A stretch of DNA of 64,000 bases from Labilibaculum sp. GTDB lineage: Bacteria; Bacteroidota; Bacteroidia; Bacteroidales; Marinifilaceae. Position numbers and translations under genes: made by a program. Below, one piece after another: positions 1 through 8,902 of the stretch. Each line of letters starts with the position of its first letter. Within the stretch, counting starts at the first letter, position 1. The DNA lies in the NCBI GenBank assembly GCA_016342745.1, contig JAEINT010000007.1, positions 1 through 64,000 on the forward strand, written 5' to 3'. Under the pieces are notes generated by a model. It saw only the letters and a list, made by a program, of their open reading frames with translations, was not told the origin of the DNA and made no database searches.

Positions 1-75
1 GTATACGAGACCCGTACGTACAGTGGTGTGAGAGGTTCTCCGCTAGGCTAATGGCCTAGCGGCTGCCTACTCGAT
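1..75 (+). mobile_element. Group II intron 3' end (domains V-VI), partial
   Basis: The left edge reads like the last part of a bacterial group II intron. Positions 1-29 fit the distal half of domain V. Positions 30-72 fold as domain VI: a basal stem (30-35 with 66-72), an internal loop, and a perfect 9-bp stem (40-48 with 54-62) with a 5-nt loop. A69 is left as a single bulged A opposite an otherwise paired stem, which is the expected branch-point. It is the seventh base from a 3' end at 75 (CGAT, ending in the usual AY). The rest of the intron and any reverse transcriptase lie outside the window. The intron end is 18 bases from the stop codon of the convergent LVIVD gene. Confidence 0.82.
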
Positions 76-93
76 TGAAATTAATTTAGTTTA

Positions 94-1371
94 CTAATCT
101 TCCACAGGAATTGCAATTGTACTTAGTAATTCTATGTTATTGATATCTGAGTAATCATATTGAAATAGACCTTCCGTTCCCACCACAATTAGAATATTTC
201 CCAAAGGAATGACATCATAAGGAGTTATGTCAGTATAAGTCTTCAATAAGTTAGAACTGATATTTAAAGGATCTGAAGCATCATATATTTTCAAGCCTGA
301 AGTTCCATCACAAACAAAAAGTAAATCACCATCAATTCCTAAACCATAAGGATTTTCCATGCCATACGATTTTACAAGTGTTGGAGTGCTTAAATCACTT
401 AAATCAACTACATCTAATTGGCTGGTATTTTGGCCACAAAAATTACCAGCCCTTAAGGTGATGTAGGCATAGTTATCATCTACAACAACTGGATCGCAAC
501 TCATAAAATGATCGTATTGTGATAGCAATTGAGGGGAGAAAGGATTATTGATATCATAAATATACATTCCATTTCTTGCACCAATAAACAATTGTGTATT
601 GTGGACAAATAAGGTTTCCATTCCCCAACCAACATTGAATGTTCCATTTTTTGTAACCAAATTTGGATCTGAAATATCAAAAAGTGCTAAAGACCAAGTT
701 GAATTTAAGGTAAATAGCGTATTTTCATAGATCATGAATCGTGCCATTGATCCAGCTTTACCAGTGCCACCATTCGATGCTTTTACTCCTGCAGAATTTG
801 ATGCGTCAAACATAACATCCTCATAGTAAGGATAGTATTTTGGTTCTTCGTATTTTTCACTTATTCTTTTTACTTCCCATCCTATAACAACGCCTTTATT
901 AGGATCTATTTCACCTAAATTGTAATTATTGTCTGTAGGTGGGAGAACCCAAGGGAATACATCATCAAACCTCTTTTCAATCTGTAGGTTGTCAATATCA
1001 AGAATATTAATTGCTATTAGGTCGGTATACGAATCAGCGTAAAGAATATCATCTTTTACAGCCATATCAATATTTCCAGGTATTGTAATAAAATTGATAT
1101 TCTTAGGATCGCTAGGATCTGAATTATCAATAACATGAATTCCTTCATATTTTTCATTAACAAAGATATAATCCTGGTAGAAGTAGATTTTTCCAGCAAC
1201 TGATAATTCTCTTGCATTTTCAGTTTTTACTGCTGCCTTGAATTCTTCAGTAGACATGTAGATTGGAGAATTTACAGTGTATTCGTGCTGAATGTTATCT
1301 TCGCAAGACCAAGTTCCTAGAAGAAATGAAATAAAAATAGATAAGACGGTAAAAAGTTTTACTGTTTTCAT
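94..1371 (-). CDS. LVIVD-repeat beta-propeller lipoprotein
   Basis: The predicted protein is 425 residues and probably an outer-membrane or surface lipoprotein. I chose the ATG at 1371 because it opens with a typical lipoprotein signal (MKTVKLFTVLSIF...) ending in a lipobox GTWSC; an upstream in-frame start would add 35 residues with no signal character. Repeated blocks of the type GIHVIDNSDPSDPKNI, GMYIYDINNPFSPQLL and GLKIYDASDPLNISS are LVIVD repeats, which form a beta-propeller. The family is common in Bacteroidota and its ligand is generally unknown. The gene stands alone, converging on the group II intron end and divergent from the barrel gene at 1528. Confidence 0.8.
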   Translation of the reverse strand: MKTVKLFTVLSIFISFLLGTWSCEDNIQHEYTVNSPIYMSTEEFKAAVKTENARELSVAGKIYFYQDYIFVNEKYEGIHVIDNSDPSDPKNINFITIPGNIDMAVKDDILYADSYTDLIAINILDIDNLQIEKRFDDVFPWVLPPTDNNYNLGEIDPNKGVVIGWEVKRISEKYEEPKYYPYYEDVMFDASNSAGVKASNGGTGKAGSMARFMIYENTLFTLNSTWSLALFDISDPNLVTKNGTFNVGWGMETLFVHNTQLFIGARNGMYIYDINNPFSPQLLSQYDHFMSCDPVVVDDNYAYITLRAGNFCGQNTSQLDVVDLSDLSTPTLVKSYGMENPYGLGIDGDLLFVCDGTSGLKIYDASDPLNISSNLLKTYTDITPYDVIPLGNILIVVGTEGLFQYDYSDINNIELLSTIAIPVED

Positions 1372-1527
1372 GATTAATATTTTTAAGGCCAATTTAAATA
1401 CTTGTTTTTCTTCAAGATGCAAATTGATGCATAGGGTTGCGTTCTTAAAATTGTTTTTTTTTATTGTTGAACCCAACGCAACCTTTCTAATTGTATATCA
1501 TCATAAAAGAAAATAAAAAATCGTATT

Positions 1528-2301
1528 ATGAAAACTCTTTTTGTGGTGTTAAAATCAGTTTTAGTCATATTCTTATTGATGCTTTGTGTTTCTAGCACAT
1601 CGGCTCAGAAAAAAATGCATGTGATTACCTTAAAAAATGGAAATGTTTTACAAGGAAAAATAATTAGACAAGTACCTGGTGATTTTTTAGAAATAGAAAC
1701 TCAGGATAAGAATTTTTGGAAATTTGATATGGAAGATATTGCCGAAATTCGTTTCGAAAAAAGAAAATTGCCTAAGAATTATAGAGATACAATTGTTCAG
1801 CCTTTAAAAGGAATGCGCTATGAAATTAAAATGGGCGTATTAGCTGGAGGTAAAAGCAATGAAGATGATGCTCCTTTTAGTATGTTAGTTTCTGGAAATT
1901 ATCGTTTTGAATCAGGAATATCCGCAGGTGGAGGTGTTGGATACGAAACCTTGAATGGTGGGAGCATGCCTGTTTTTGGAGAAATAAAATACCAAGCGAA
2001 ATTAAATGGAATTAGTCCGTTTATTTATTTGCAATCTGGTTATTCTATAGCATTGGAAAATCAATTTGGGAGAAATTTTTATCACAACTCAGAAGATGAT
2101 GTAAACTCTGTGGGTGGAATATTAATAAATCCAGGAATTGGTTTTAATTTAGGGAATATTGGAGATAATCGTTTTACTTTAAATATTGGTTACCGTTTTC
2201 AGAAAATGAAGCATAAATGGGAAAATTCATACACTAAGGATACAGAATATTTAAAAGAAGAATACAACCGTTTATCTATTCATTTGGGTTTAATTTTCTA
2301 A
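1528..2301 (+). CDS. Outer-membrane beta-barrel protein, function unknown
   Basis: The protein has 257 residues and an N-terminal signal peptide (MKTLFVVLKSVLVIF... cleaved near STSAQ). Residues about 33-75 (VITLKNGNVLQGKIIRQVPG, then DIAEIRF) look like a small soluble beta domain that often precedes barrels in Bacteroidota. From about residue 90 the sequence alternates polar and hydrophobic residues with glycine-rich turns (GGVGYETLNGGS, GGILINPGIGFNLG) and ends in aromatic/hydrophobic IHLGLIF, as expected of an outer-membrane barrel C-terminus. No specific function can be assigned. A terminator follows at 2352. Confidence 0.6.
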   Translation: MKTLFVVLKSVLVIFLLMLCVSSTSAQKKMHVITLKNGNVLQGKIIRQVPGDFLEIETQDKNFWKFDMEDIAEIRFEKRKLPKNYRDTIVQPLKGMRYEIKMGVLAGGKSNEDDAPFSMLVSGNYRFESGISAGGGVGYETLNGGSMPVFGEIKYQAKLNGISPFIYLQSGYSIALENQFGRNFYHNSEDDVNSVGGILINPGIGFNLGNIGDNRFTLNIGYRFQKMKHKWENSYTKDTEYLKEEYNRLSIHLGLIF

Positions 2302-2351
2302 AAAAACTTTTAGGATGGGTAAATTTTATGAGATTATGCTTACTTTGAAAA

Positions 2352-2378
2352 AAATCAGGATAAATCCTGATTTTTTTT
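2352..2378 (+). terminator. Intrinsic terminator after barrel gene
   Basis: A 9-bp stem (AAATCAGGA, loop TAAA, TCCTGATTT) runs straight into a run of T. It separates the barrel gene from the small gene at 2399. Confidence 0.8.
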
Positions 2379-2398
2379 ATTCACCAAAATAGAATAAA

Positions 2399-2686
2399 AT
2401 GTCAATTCAAATTGGAAGATTTTCTTTTCGTGGTCCATTCACTAACTTAGATGAAATAAAAGATCGTCCAGGTATTTTTATTGTGCACAAAGGCGAACAG
2501 AAAATCGATCCTTATTTTATTTGTGAGACTCCATTGCTTAAATCAAGCATTGAAAAAGAACTTAAAGCAAATAAATTGGAATTAGGTTCTCAAAAGAATT
2601 GTTTCATATCTGTTTACAATACTTTTTGTGTTCTTACTCTAGATCGAAAAGAAATGGTAGAAGAAATTGAGACTCTTTTATTGTAA
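2399..2686 (+). CDS. Small hypothetical protein, 95 residues
   Basis: I do not recognise this family. It starts MSIQIGRFSFRGPF and contains GIFIVHKG, FICETPLLKSSIEKEL and CFISVYNTFCVLTLD. It has no signal peptide or membrane segment and looks like a compact alpha/beta cytoplasmic domain with two beta strands around a helix. The ATG at 2399 lies 20 bases after the preceding terminator, so it probably has its own promoter overlapping that region. Codon use resembles the neighbours. Confidence 0.55.
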   Translation: MSIQIGRFSFRGPFTNLDEIKDRPGIFIVHKGEQKIDPYFICETPLLKSSIEKELKANKLELGSQKNCFISVYNTFCVLTLDRKEMVEEIETLLL

Positions 2687-2831
2687 GTTCGTTCTAAAAT
2701 CAAAAATACATCCCTCCATACATATTCAGATTCTTTGTCTTTTTAAGCGATAAAACTTGATTAAAGCCTTCTATTGCTATTCGTTTCGACTTATAAAGAG
2801 TTGAAAAGACAATATTTTAAACAGTTTATTT

Positions 2832-2839
2832 TATCTTTG
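2832..2839 (+). promoter_or_regulatory. Candidate -7 element for ruvX/def
   Basis: TATCTTTG matches the Bacteroidota -7 consensus TAnnTTTG and lies 28 bases before the ruvX start. I see no convincing TTTG at the expected -33 position, so this is a partial match. Confidence 0.4.
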
Positions 2840-2867
2840 CAATTCAAAATAAGTTTAAATAAGAGAT

Positions 2868-3290
2868 TTGGCACGAATATTAGCAATTGATTACGGAAGA
2901 AAAAGGGTAGGCATAGCAGTTACGGATCCATTGCAGATAATTGCAAATGGTTTGGATACAGTGCCAGCTAGGGAAGTTTTAGACTATCTGCAAAAATATA
3001 TTGCAACAGAACCAGTTGAGTGCTTCGTTGTCGGATATCCAAAGCAATTAAATAATGAGGATAGTGAATCTGTAAAATACTTGAAGCCATTTTTGGGAAA
3101 ATTAAAGAATAAATTTCCTGAAATTCCGGTTGAGTTGGTTGATGAAAGATTTACCTCTAAAATTGCATTTCAAACGATGATAGATGGTGGTTTGAAAAAG
3201 AAAGCAAGAAGAGATAAAGCCATGATTGATAAGGTGAGTGCTACAATAATATTACAAACATACATGGAGACCAAAAGAAATCTTTTTTAG
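2868..3290 (+). CDS. ruvX: Putative pre-16S rRNA nuclease / Holliday junction resolvase RuvX
   Basis: This is a YqgF/RuvX family protein of 140 residues, the usual length, with an RNase H-like fold. In other bacteria the family is implicated in 16S rRNA 5'-end maturation and was originally proposed as a Holliday junction resolvase. The N-terminal [18 protein letters not shown] carries the first catalytic aspartate (D8). DERFTS supplies the conserved Glu and [16 protein letters not shown] the C-terminal acidic site. The start is TTG (TTG GCA CGA), because no ATG fits before the conserved aspartate. The peptide deformylase gene follows 36 bases downstream and is probably co-transcribed. Confidence 0.9.
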   Translation: MARILAIDYGRKRVGIAVTDPLQIIANGLDTVPAREVLDYLQKYIATEPVECFVVGYPKQLNNEDSESVKYLKPFLGKLKNKFPEIPVELVDERFTSKIAFQTMIDGGLKKKARRDKAMIDKVSATIILQTYMETKRNLF

Positions 3291-3326
3291 ATTTCCTGGA
3301 ATTCGGATAATTAGAGATTGAGAAGA

Positions 3327-3881
3327 ATGATTTTACCCATTACCATTTATGGCCATCCTGTTTTAAGAAAGGTAGCCAAAGATATTGATAAGGATTACCC
3401 AGACTTGGAAAAGTTTATGGCAGATATGTGGCAAACGATGTATTTTGCCGACGGAGTTGGATTAGCAGCTCCTCAAGTAGGACGCTCAATAAGAATGTTT
3501 GTTCTTGATTGTTCGTCTTTTGCTGAAGATGAGCCAGAATTAGAAGGTTTTAAGAAAATGTTTATCAATGCTAAAATAACTGAAAGAACAGGCGATGAAT
3601 GGGCTATGTCGGAGGGTTGTTTAAGTATTCCAGGATTGAATGAAGATGTTACTCGCCCTGAGTCGATTAAGATTGAATATTACGATGAAAATTGGGTGTT
3701 TCATCAAGAAGAATATTCCGGTTTCGCTGCTAGAGTGATACAACATGAATACGATCATCTTGATGGTGTGATGTTTACAGATCATTGTGCACCACTAAAA
3801 AAGAGGTTGTTGAAAGGTAAATTAACAGGTATTTCGAAAGGTAAATTTAAAGCAAAATATAGATTTACACTCGCTAAATAA
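3327..3881 (+). CDS. def: Peptide deformylase
   Basis: This enzyme removes the N-formyl group from nascent peptides in the cytoplasm and needs a metal (Fe2+ in most). All three family motifs are visible when counted from the ATG at 3327: GVGLAAPQ (43-50), EGCLS with the metal-binding Cys98, and HEYDH (140-144) with the two metal His residues and the catalytic Glu141. I chose the ATG rather than the TTG nine bases upstream because family members begin MILPI. The length of 184 residues is normal. It is probably in an operon with ruvX and is followed by a strong terminator. Confidence 0.96.
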   Translation: MILPITIYGHPVLRKVAKDIDKDYPDLEKFMADMWQTMYFADGVGLAAPQVGRSIRMFVLDCSSFAEDEPELEGFKKMFINAKITERTGDEWAMSEGCLSIPGLNEDVTRPESIKIEYYDENWVFHQEEYSGFAARVIQHEYDHLDGVMFTDHCAPLKKRLLKGKLTGISKGKFKAKYRFTLAK

Positions 3882-3886
3882 ATTCT

Positions 3887-3915
3887 AAACCCTACCATCT
3901 CGGTAGGGTTTTTTT
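3887..3915 (+). terminator. Intrinsic terminator after def
   Basis: A 10-bp stem (AAACCCTACC, loop ATCTC, GGTAGGGTTT) is followed by T-rich sequence. Confidence 0.9.
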
Positions 3916-4055
3916 ATGCCCTCACGGATAATATACTATGCGAATCAAAATTTGAAAAGGGAGACTTGTACTTGTTTTTGTTTCAAATTGCTTAAACAAA
4001 AAGAAAAAAACTGCGTACTAGCAGGTGTTGATTGAAATCTAATTTAAATCTCTTT

Positions 4056-5087
4056 ATGATGAAAAAACTTATTTTACTACTAATATTGGTTGCTCCATTT
4101 TTAGGAAAGGGACAAGATATTGAACAATTCTTGTTGGCAGGAACTGAGGATGCTTCTAAATTGACAAAAAACTATGTGAATCCAGTTGCTAAGGGTTTTA
4201 TGTATGGATTAAATAATGGGTGGTATTCAACTGCTCGTACTCATAAAAAATTAGGCTTCGATATCACTTTTGTAGCCAATTTAGCAAAAGTGCCTGGTAA
4301 AGATGAGATGTTTAAATTTGTTGCCAGTGATTATAATAATATCAGCTTACAAAGTGGCGCAAGTTCTGCTCAAATCGAAACTTTAATGGGTGGTAATAAT
4401 AATGAAACTTTGCTAGCCAGAATTGATGCTGGTGGTGGAAGTTTTGATGTTGCAGAATTCAGTGTTCCTGATGGTATAGGGGAAGACTTACCAATGAATG
4501 CTGTTCCATCTGCAACTTTGCAGGTAGGTATTGGTATTCCTGGTATTGATGCCGACTTAAAAGTTCGATATTTACCTAAGGTAGGAACGGATGATTTGGA
4601 TGTTGGCATGTTTGGTATTGGTATTCAAAAGGACTTAAGTAAAATGTTTAAAATCGATAAAACGCCTATTTCGATATCAGCATTGTTAGCATATACAAAA
4701 CTAACAGCTGAATATGATATTCAGGGAAATTCTGGTTTCGAAGGAAGTGGGCAAATGATGGAATTTGCTACCAATGCATATACATTTCAAGTAATTGGAT
4801 CAGCAAACTTAAAGCTAATTGAGTTTTATGGAGCTCTTGGTTACAATACAGCAAAAATGGATGTAAATATCAAAGGAACTTACGAATTAGAATATACTGA
4901 TACAGATTCAGGCTTAAGTGGTGATGCTGGTACCTTAGTTGATCCAGTTTCTATTGATTTTGATGCAAGCGGTATTCGAGCAACTATTGGAACCAGATTA
5001 AACCTAGGTTTCTTTAAAATATTTGGAGATTATACCATTCAAGAATACAATACAATTACTGGTGGAATAGCATTTAGTTTTAGATAA
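4056..5087 (+). CDS. DUF6588-type outer-membrane protein
   Basis: The exported protein has about 343 residues. The ATG at 4056 is preferred to a TTG 24 bases upstream because it opens directly on a signal peptide (MMKKLILLLILVAPF, cleaved near GKGQ). The pattern after it (QDIEQFLLAG, YVNPVAKGFMYGLNNGWYST, LKVRYLPKVG, then GIRATIGTRLNLGFF and a terminal AFSFR) matches what I recall of the DUF6588 family in Bacteroidota, probably an outer-membrane barrel. Its function is unknown. It is a single gene between two terminators. Confidence 0.65.
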   Translation: MMKKLILLLILVAPFLGKGQDIEQFLLAGTEDASKLTKNYVNPVAKGFMYGLNNGWYSTARTHKKLGFDITFVANLAKVPGKDEMFKFVASDYNNISLQSGASSAQIETLMGGNNNETLLARIDAGGGSFDVAEFSVPDGIGEDLPMNAVPSATLQVGIGIPGIDADLKVRYLPKVGTDDLDVGMFGIGIQKDLSKMFKIDKTPISISALLAYTKLTAEYDIQGNSGFEGSGQMMEFATNAYTFQVIGSANLKLIEFYGALGYNTAKMDVNIKGTYELEYTDTDSGLSGDAGTLVDPVSIDFDASGIRATIGTRLNLGFFKIFGDYTIQEYNTITGGIAFSFR

Positions 5088-5126
5088 TTTTCGATTGAAT
5101 GCGTAAGCATTCGGTACATTAGTTAG

Positions 5127-5164
5127 AAAAGCCCTTGTTCATTGAACAAGGGCTTTTGTTTTTT
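5127..5164 (+). terminator. Intrinsic terminator after DUF6588 gene
   Basis: A perfect 14-bp stem (AAAAGCCCTTGTTC, loop ATT, GAACAAGGGCTTTT) is followed by GTTTTTT. Confidence 0.92.
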
Positions 5165-5208
5165 AGGCAGATATGTTGTAATTTAGTTTACAATAAATAA
5201 TATTATTG

Positions 5209-7272
5209 ATGATCTTTAGAGAGTTTATACGTCAAAATCCATTTTTCCGCCTTTTACTCCCTTTGATAATTGGAATTGTAGTTGCCCATGCATTTTCATT
5301 GCCTCAAATGTTATACTATTCCTTCGTATTAGTCGGTTTATTGGGAATTATGATTTTTACATTTGTTGCAAAGTTTCGAAAGTCATATGCTCTCCGTTCC
5401 TTATTTGGAGTATTTGTTTTTTTCACTTGTATTGGAGCTGGTGGTATACGATATTTTGATGACGAATCATCAATGCAAATGAACTTTGATAATTCTTCCG
5501 TTGGTTTGTTGGGAAATATTGTAGAGCAGCCTGTCGAAAAAGCGAATAGTTATGCTGTTGTTTTTAAGGTAAAACAGCAGAATATAGGGAATGATTGGCA
5601 AAATGAGGGCAGTAAAATAATGCTTTACCTGCAAAAAGATAAGCAGGTAAGAAGTTTGCAAATGGGAGATCAGCTTTTGCTGAATAGTAGCATCAGGCAA
5701 GTAAAGAATTTGGGTAATCCGTATGAGTTTGATTACGCGTCTTATTTGAAGACTCAACATATTTTATATACATCTTACGTAGATTCTTTATCATGGAATA
5801 GGGTTGGAAAGAATACAGATTTTTCTTTTCGTGTAATTCCTGCCCAATGGAGAGATAACCTTTTGGAAATCTACCGGAAGAATGGAATTAAAGGTGAAAG
5901 CTTTGAAATTCTTGCTGCCTTAACCTTAGGATATAAAACAAGTCTCGATCCGGATACGAAAAAAGCATGGGCAAATGCAGGCGCGATGCACGTACTGGCC
6001 GTTTCTGGTTTGCATGTCGGAATTATTTACCTAATTATGAGCTTCTTATTGCGGTTTCTAACAAAACTAAAATATGGTAGTTTACTAAGAGGATTCGTTT
6101 TGCTCATTACACTTTGGTTGTATGCATTTTTAACAGGCTTGTCTCCATCGGTAATGCGCTCGGCTAGCATGTTTAGTTTTATTGTTATTGGAGAAATGCT
6201 AAAACGAAATGGAAGTGTTTATAATTCGTTAGCTGTTTCTGCATTTTTTCTTTTACTATTAGATCCTTTTTTACTTTTTACAGTAGGATTTCAATTTTCG
6301 TATCTAGCTGTAGTTGGGATTGTCTTCTTTCAACCTAAAATTGATAAGTTATTACAAGTAAAGAATGTGATTTTAAAGAAATTATGGCAGTTGACAAGTG
6401 TTTCTTTAGCTGCCCAAGTTGGAACGTTTCCATTGGCTATTTATTACTTTCATCAATTTCCATCCTATTTTCTAATTTCTGGATATATCGTAATATTAAT
6501 GGCTGGTGTATTAATTTACCTTTCAGCAATATTGCTCATTTTATCTCCAATAGAAATTCTCTCTAAGTATTTAGGATGGTTATTGCAAAACGTGGTTGAG
6601 ATGATGAATTACCTTATCATTAAAATTCAAAACTGGCCAGGATCTGTAGTTGAAAACCTATCAATGAATTCAATGGAACTAGTGCTTATCTATGGATTAA
6701 TTCTTTCGTTAATTAGTCTTTTGGTTTTTAAGAAGAGAAAGGCAATTTATACATTTTTAATGCTGGTTATTTGTCTTCAGATTCCTTCTACATATGCTTT
6801 GTTTAAAGAAGGGGAAGCTGAATTAATTGTATTCAATTCGCAAAGGAATAGTATCATTGGAATGATAAATGACAAGAAAGCCACTTTTCTTATAGATGCC
6901 GAATTACCAAAGGATAAAAAGGATCGAATAATTGGTCCTTATATATTAGGGAAAGGGATTGTTGATGTTAAATATGAAGAGCTAAAACCTGTAGATATTC
7001 GAATAATAGGAGGGAAAGTAATTGTAATTATTGGTAAAAAAGTAGAGTCGATAGACAAGATTGTAAGCTCTCTAAATCCAGATTTTATCATTTATCGCAA
7101 AAGCGGATTGAAAACGAAAAATATTTTAACAAAAAAACAGCCCAATTGTCAAGTGATTTTTGATGCCTCTCTCTATTCCAAAGACAGGAGGAAGTTTTTG
7201 CTTGATCAGAATATCGATAAAAATGATATTATTGATATTCAGACTTATGGAGCTTGTGTTTACCAGCTATAG
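5209..7272 (+). CDS. ComEC/Rec2-family DNA uptake channel without a recognisable MBL nuclease domain
   Basis: This inner-membrane protein of about 687 residues belongs to the ComEC family, which carries transforming DNA across the cytoplasmic membrane. The N-terminus has membrane segments and a DUF4131-like domain. The competence domain holds the hallmark MHVLAVSGLHVGIIY (about 261-275) and TGLSPSVMRSASM, followed by several membrane helices to about residue 535. The final 150 residues are soluble. They align in place with the usual metallo-beta-lactamase domain but show no HxHxDH metal site. I prefer the ATG at 5209 to the TTG one codon earlier. It stands alone; no other competence genes are near except the HhH protein at 51005. 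Confidence 0.85.
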   Translation: MIFREFIRQNPFFRLLLPLIIGIVVAHAFSLPQMLYYSFVLVGLLGIMIFTFVAKFRKSYALRSLFGVFVFFTCIGAGGIRYFDDESSMQMNFDNSSVGLLGNIVEQPVEKANSYAVVFKVKQQNIGNDWQNEGSKIMLYLQKDKQVRSLQMGDQLLLNSSIRQVKNLGNPYEFDYASYLKTQHILYTSYVDSLSWNRVGKNTDFSFRVIPAQWRDNLLEIYRKNGIKGESFEILAALTLGYKTSLDPDTKKAWANAGAMHVLAVSGLHVGIIYLIMSFLLRFLTKLKYGSLLRGFVLLITLWLYAFLTGLSPSVMRSASMFSFIVIGEMLKRNGSVYNSLAVSAFFLLLLDPFLLFTVGFQFSYLAVVGIVFFQPKIDKLLQVKNVILKKLWQLTSVSLAAQVGTFPLAIYYFHQFPSYFLISGYIVILMAGVLIYLSAILLILSPIEILSKYLGWLLQNVVEMMNYLIIKIQNWPGSVVENLSMNSMELVLIYGLILSLISLLVFKKRKAIYTFLMLVICLQIPSTYALFKEGEAELIVFNSQRNSIIGMINDKKATFLIDAELPKDKKDRIIGPYILGKGIVDVKYEELKPVDIRIIGGKVIVIIGKKVESIDKIVSSLNPDFIIYRKSGLKTKNILTKKQPNCQVIFDASLYSKDRRKFLLDQNIDKNDIIDIQTYGACVYQL

Positions 7273-7316
7273 AAAATAGAATTGTGCTAGGCACTAAATG
7301 ATTAGCTTTCGCTTGA

Positions 7317-7324
7317 TATCTTTG
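7317..7324 (+). promoter_or_regulatory. Candidate -7 element upstream of trkA
   Basis: TATCTTTG matches TAnnTTTG 133 bases before the trkA start. No matching -33 element was found, so the call is tentative. Confidence 0.3.
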
Positions 7325-7456
7325 TTTTATTAATTCCTTTTGGTAATTTAGAGAGCTTGGTCTTTTAATATTTTTCAGCAATTAGCACCTTATTTTGATT
7401 GATAATGTGTTAATTTGCCGCTTGAAATTCCATTTAATTGTTAACGGATTAAAGTT

Positions 7457-8797
7457 ATGAAGATTGTAATTGCTGGAGCGGGAGCTGTTGGTACTCATTT
7501 GGCTAAAATGCTGAGTCATCAGGATCATGATATTATATTGCTTGATAGTGATGAAGAGAAGTTGAAGGAGATTGATTCCCATCTGGATTTATTAACGATT
7601 GTAGGTTCTAGTTCTTCGCTAAACGACCTAAAAGAAGCGCAAGTAAAAAAAGCAGATTTATTTATTGCAGTTACTCAATCGGAAGAGACGAATATCACGT
7701 CTACAATTTTGGCAAAAAAATTAGGTGCCATTAAAACAATTGCAAGGATTGATAATCAAGAGTATCTAATACCAGAAAACAGAGAATATCTGCGTAGTTT
7801 GGGGATTGATGAACTAATTTATCCTGAACGATTAGCAGCTAAGGAAGTAATCAGTTATTTATCACGTTCAGGTACTCGACAGATCTATGAATTCTCAGGT
7901 GGTAAGTTATTACTATATGGAATAAAGATCAGTAGTAAGTCTGAGATCATGGATAAAACAATGGTCGAAGTTGCTGAAATGACTAAAAATTTAGATTTTA
8001 GAGCTGTTGCAATAAAACGAGGTGACACAACCATTATCCCAAGAGGTCATAATCGCTTTTCCCGAGGTGATCTGGTTTTTGTTGTAAGCAAGCCTGAGAT
8101 TATGGAGAAAGTCATGCTTTTAACAGGAAAACAAAAGTATGAAATCAAAAATGCAATGATTCTTGGTGGTAGTAGAATTGGACAGAAAACCGCTATGGAG
8201 TTAGGCAAGAAAATGAATTTGAAATTATTGGAGATCGATAAGGAAAAAAGTCTTAAGCTTGCGGATAGACTACAAGATGCTTTGGTAATTAATGGTGACG
8301 GTCGAGATAAAGAATTGCTTAAAGAAGAGGGAATTCATAAGATGGATGCTTTTGTTGCTGTTACAGGTAACTCTGAAACTAATATCTTAGCTTGTCTATT
8401 GGCTAAAAAAATGGGCGTAAAGAGAACCATAGCCGAGGTCGAGAATATCGATTATATCGATTTAGCTGATAATATTGGTGTGGGAACCATGATCAATAAG
8501 AAATTATTAGCTGCAAGTTATATTTATCGATTTACAATGGATGCAGATGTGCAGCACTGTAAATGGTTAACCGTATCGGATGCTGAGGTAGTAGAATTGG
8601 TTGCTAAACCAAATTCGAAAATTACTCGAGATGATCTAATGAATATTGATTTCCCTGAAGATGCCAATATTGGTGGCATTATTAGAGGAGAGGAAGGTAT
8701 CATTGCTGCAGGCGATACAAGAATTATGGCTGAGGATAAAGTGGTAATCTTCACAATGCCTTCAGCAATTAAAAAAGTAGAAAAGTTATTTAAATAA
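7457..8797 (+). CDS. trkA: Trk potassium uptake regulatory subunit TrkA
   Basis: This cytoplasmic gating subunit of the Trk K+ channel binds NAD(H)/nucleotides and docks on TrkH. At 446 residues it is a normal full-length TrkA with two RCK halves. The first Rossmann motif is IAGAGAVGTHLAKML (from residue 4) with DSDEEKL as the acidic end of strand 2. The second is MILGGSRIGQKTAMELG (about 234-250) with LEIDKEKS. Each half is followed by a TrkA-C domain (about 145-225 and 368-446). A terminator follows at 8805, yet the two trkH genes just downstream are clearly its partners. Confidence 0.95.
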   Translation: MKIVIAGAGAVGTHLAKMLSHQDHDIILLDSDEEKLKEIDSHLDLLTIVGSSSSLNDLKEAQVKKADLFIAVTQSEETNITSTILAKKLGAIKTIARIDNQEYLIPENREYLRSLGIDELIYPERLAAKEVISYLSRSGTRQIYEFSGGKLLLYGIKISSKSEIMDKTMVEVAEMTKNLDFRAVAIKRGDTTIIPRGHNRFSRGDLVFVVSKPEIMEKVMLLTGKQKYEIKNAMILGGSRIGQKTAMELGKKMNLKLLEIDKEKSLKLADRLQDALVINGDGRDKELLKEEGIHKMDAFVAVTGNSETNILACLLAKKMGVKRTIAEVENIDYIDLADNIGVGTMINKKLLAASYIYRFTMDADVQHCKWLTVSDAEVVELVAKPNSKITRDDLMNIDFPEDANIGGIIRGEEGIIAAGDTRIMAEDKVVIFTMPSAIKKVEKLFK

Positions 8798-8804
8798 AAT
8801 ACAG

Positions 8805-8836
8805 AAAACCGAATTCGTAGAGTTCGGTTTTTTTTT
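8805..8836 (+). terminator. Intrinsic terminator between trkA and trkH
   Basis: AAAACCGAA pairs with TTCGGTTTT across a 9-nt loop, followed by a long T run. It may uncouple trkA from trkH expression. Confidence 0.8.
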
Positions 8837-8902
8837 CTAGCCTTTTTATTGAAACAATATTTTTTTTTGAATTGACAATACTGTAATTGAACCTGCTTTG
8901 TA

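Noticed and set aside
1292-1516. 74-residue plus-strand frame before the barrel gene
   Set aside because: It is antisense to the start of the LVIVD gene and has no family features or ribosome-binding sequence.
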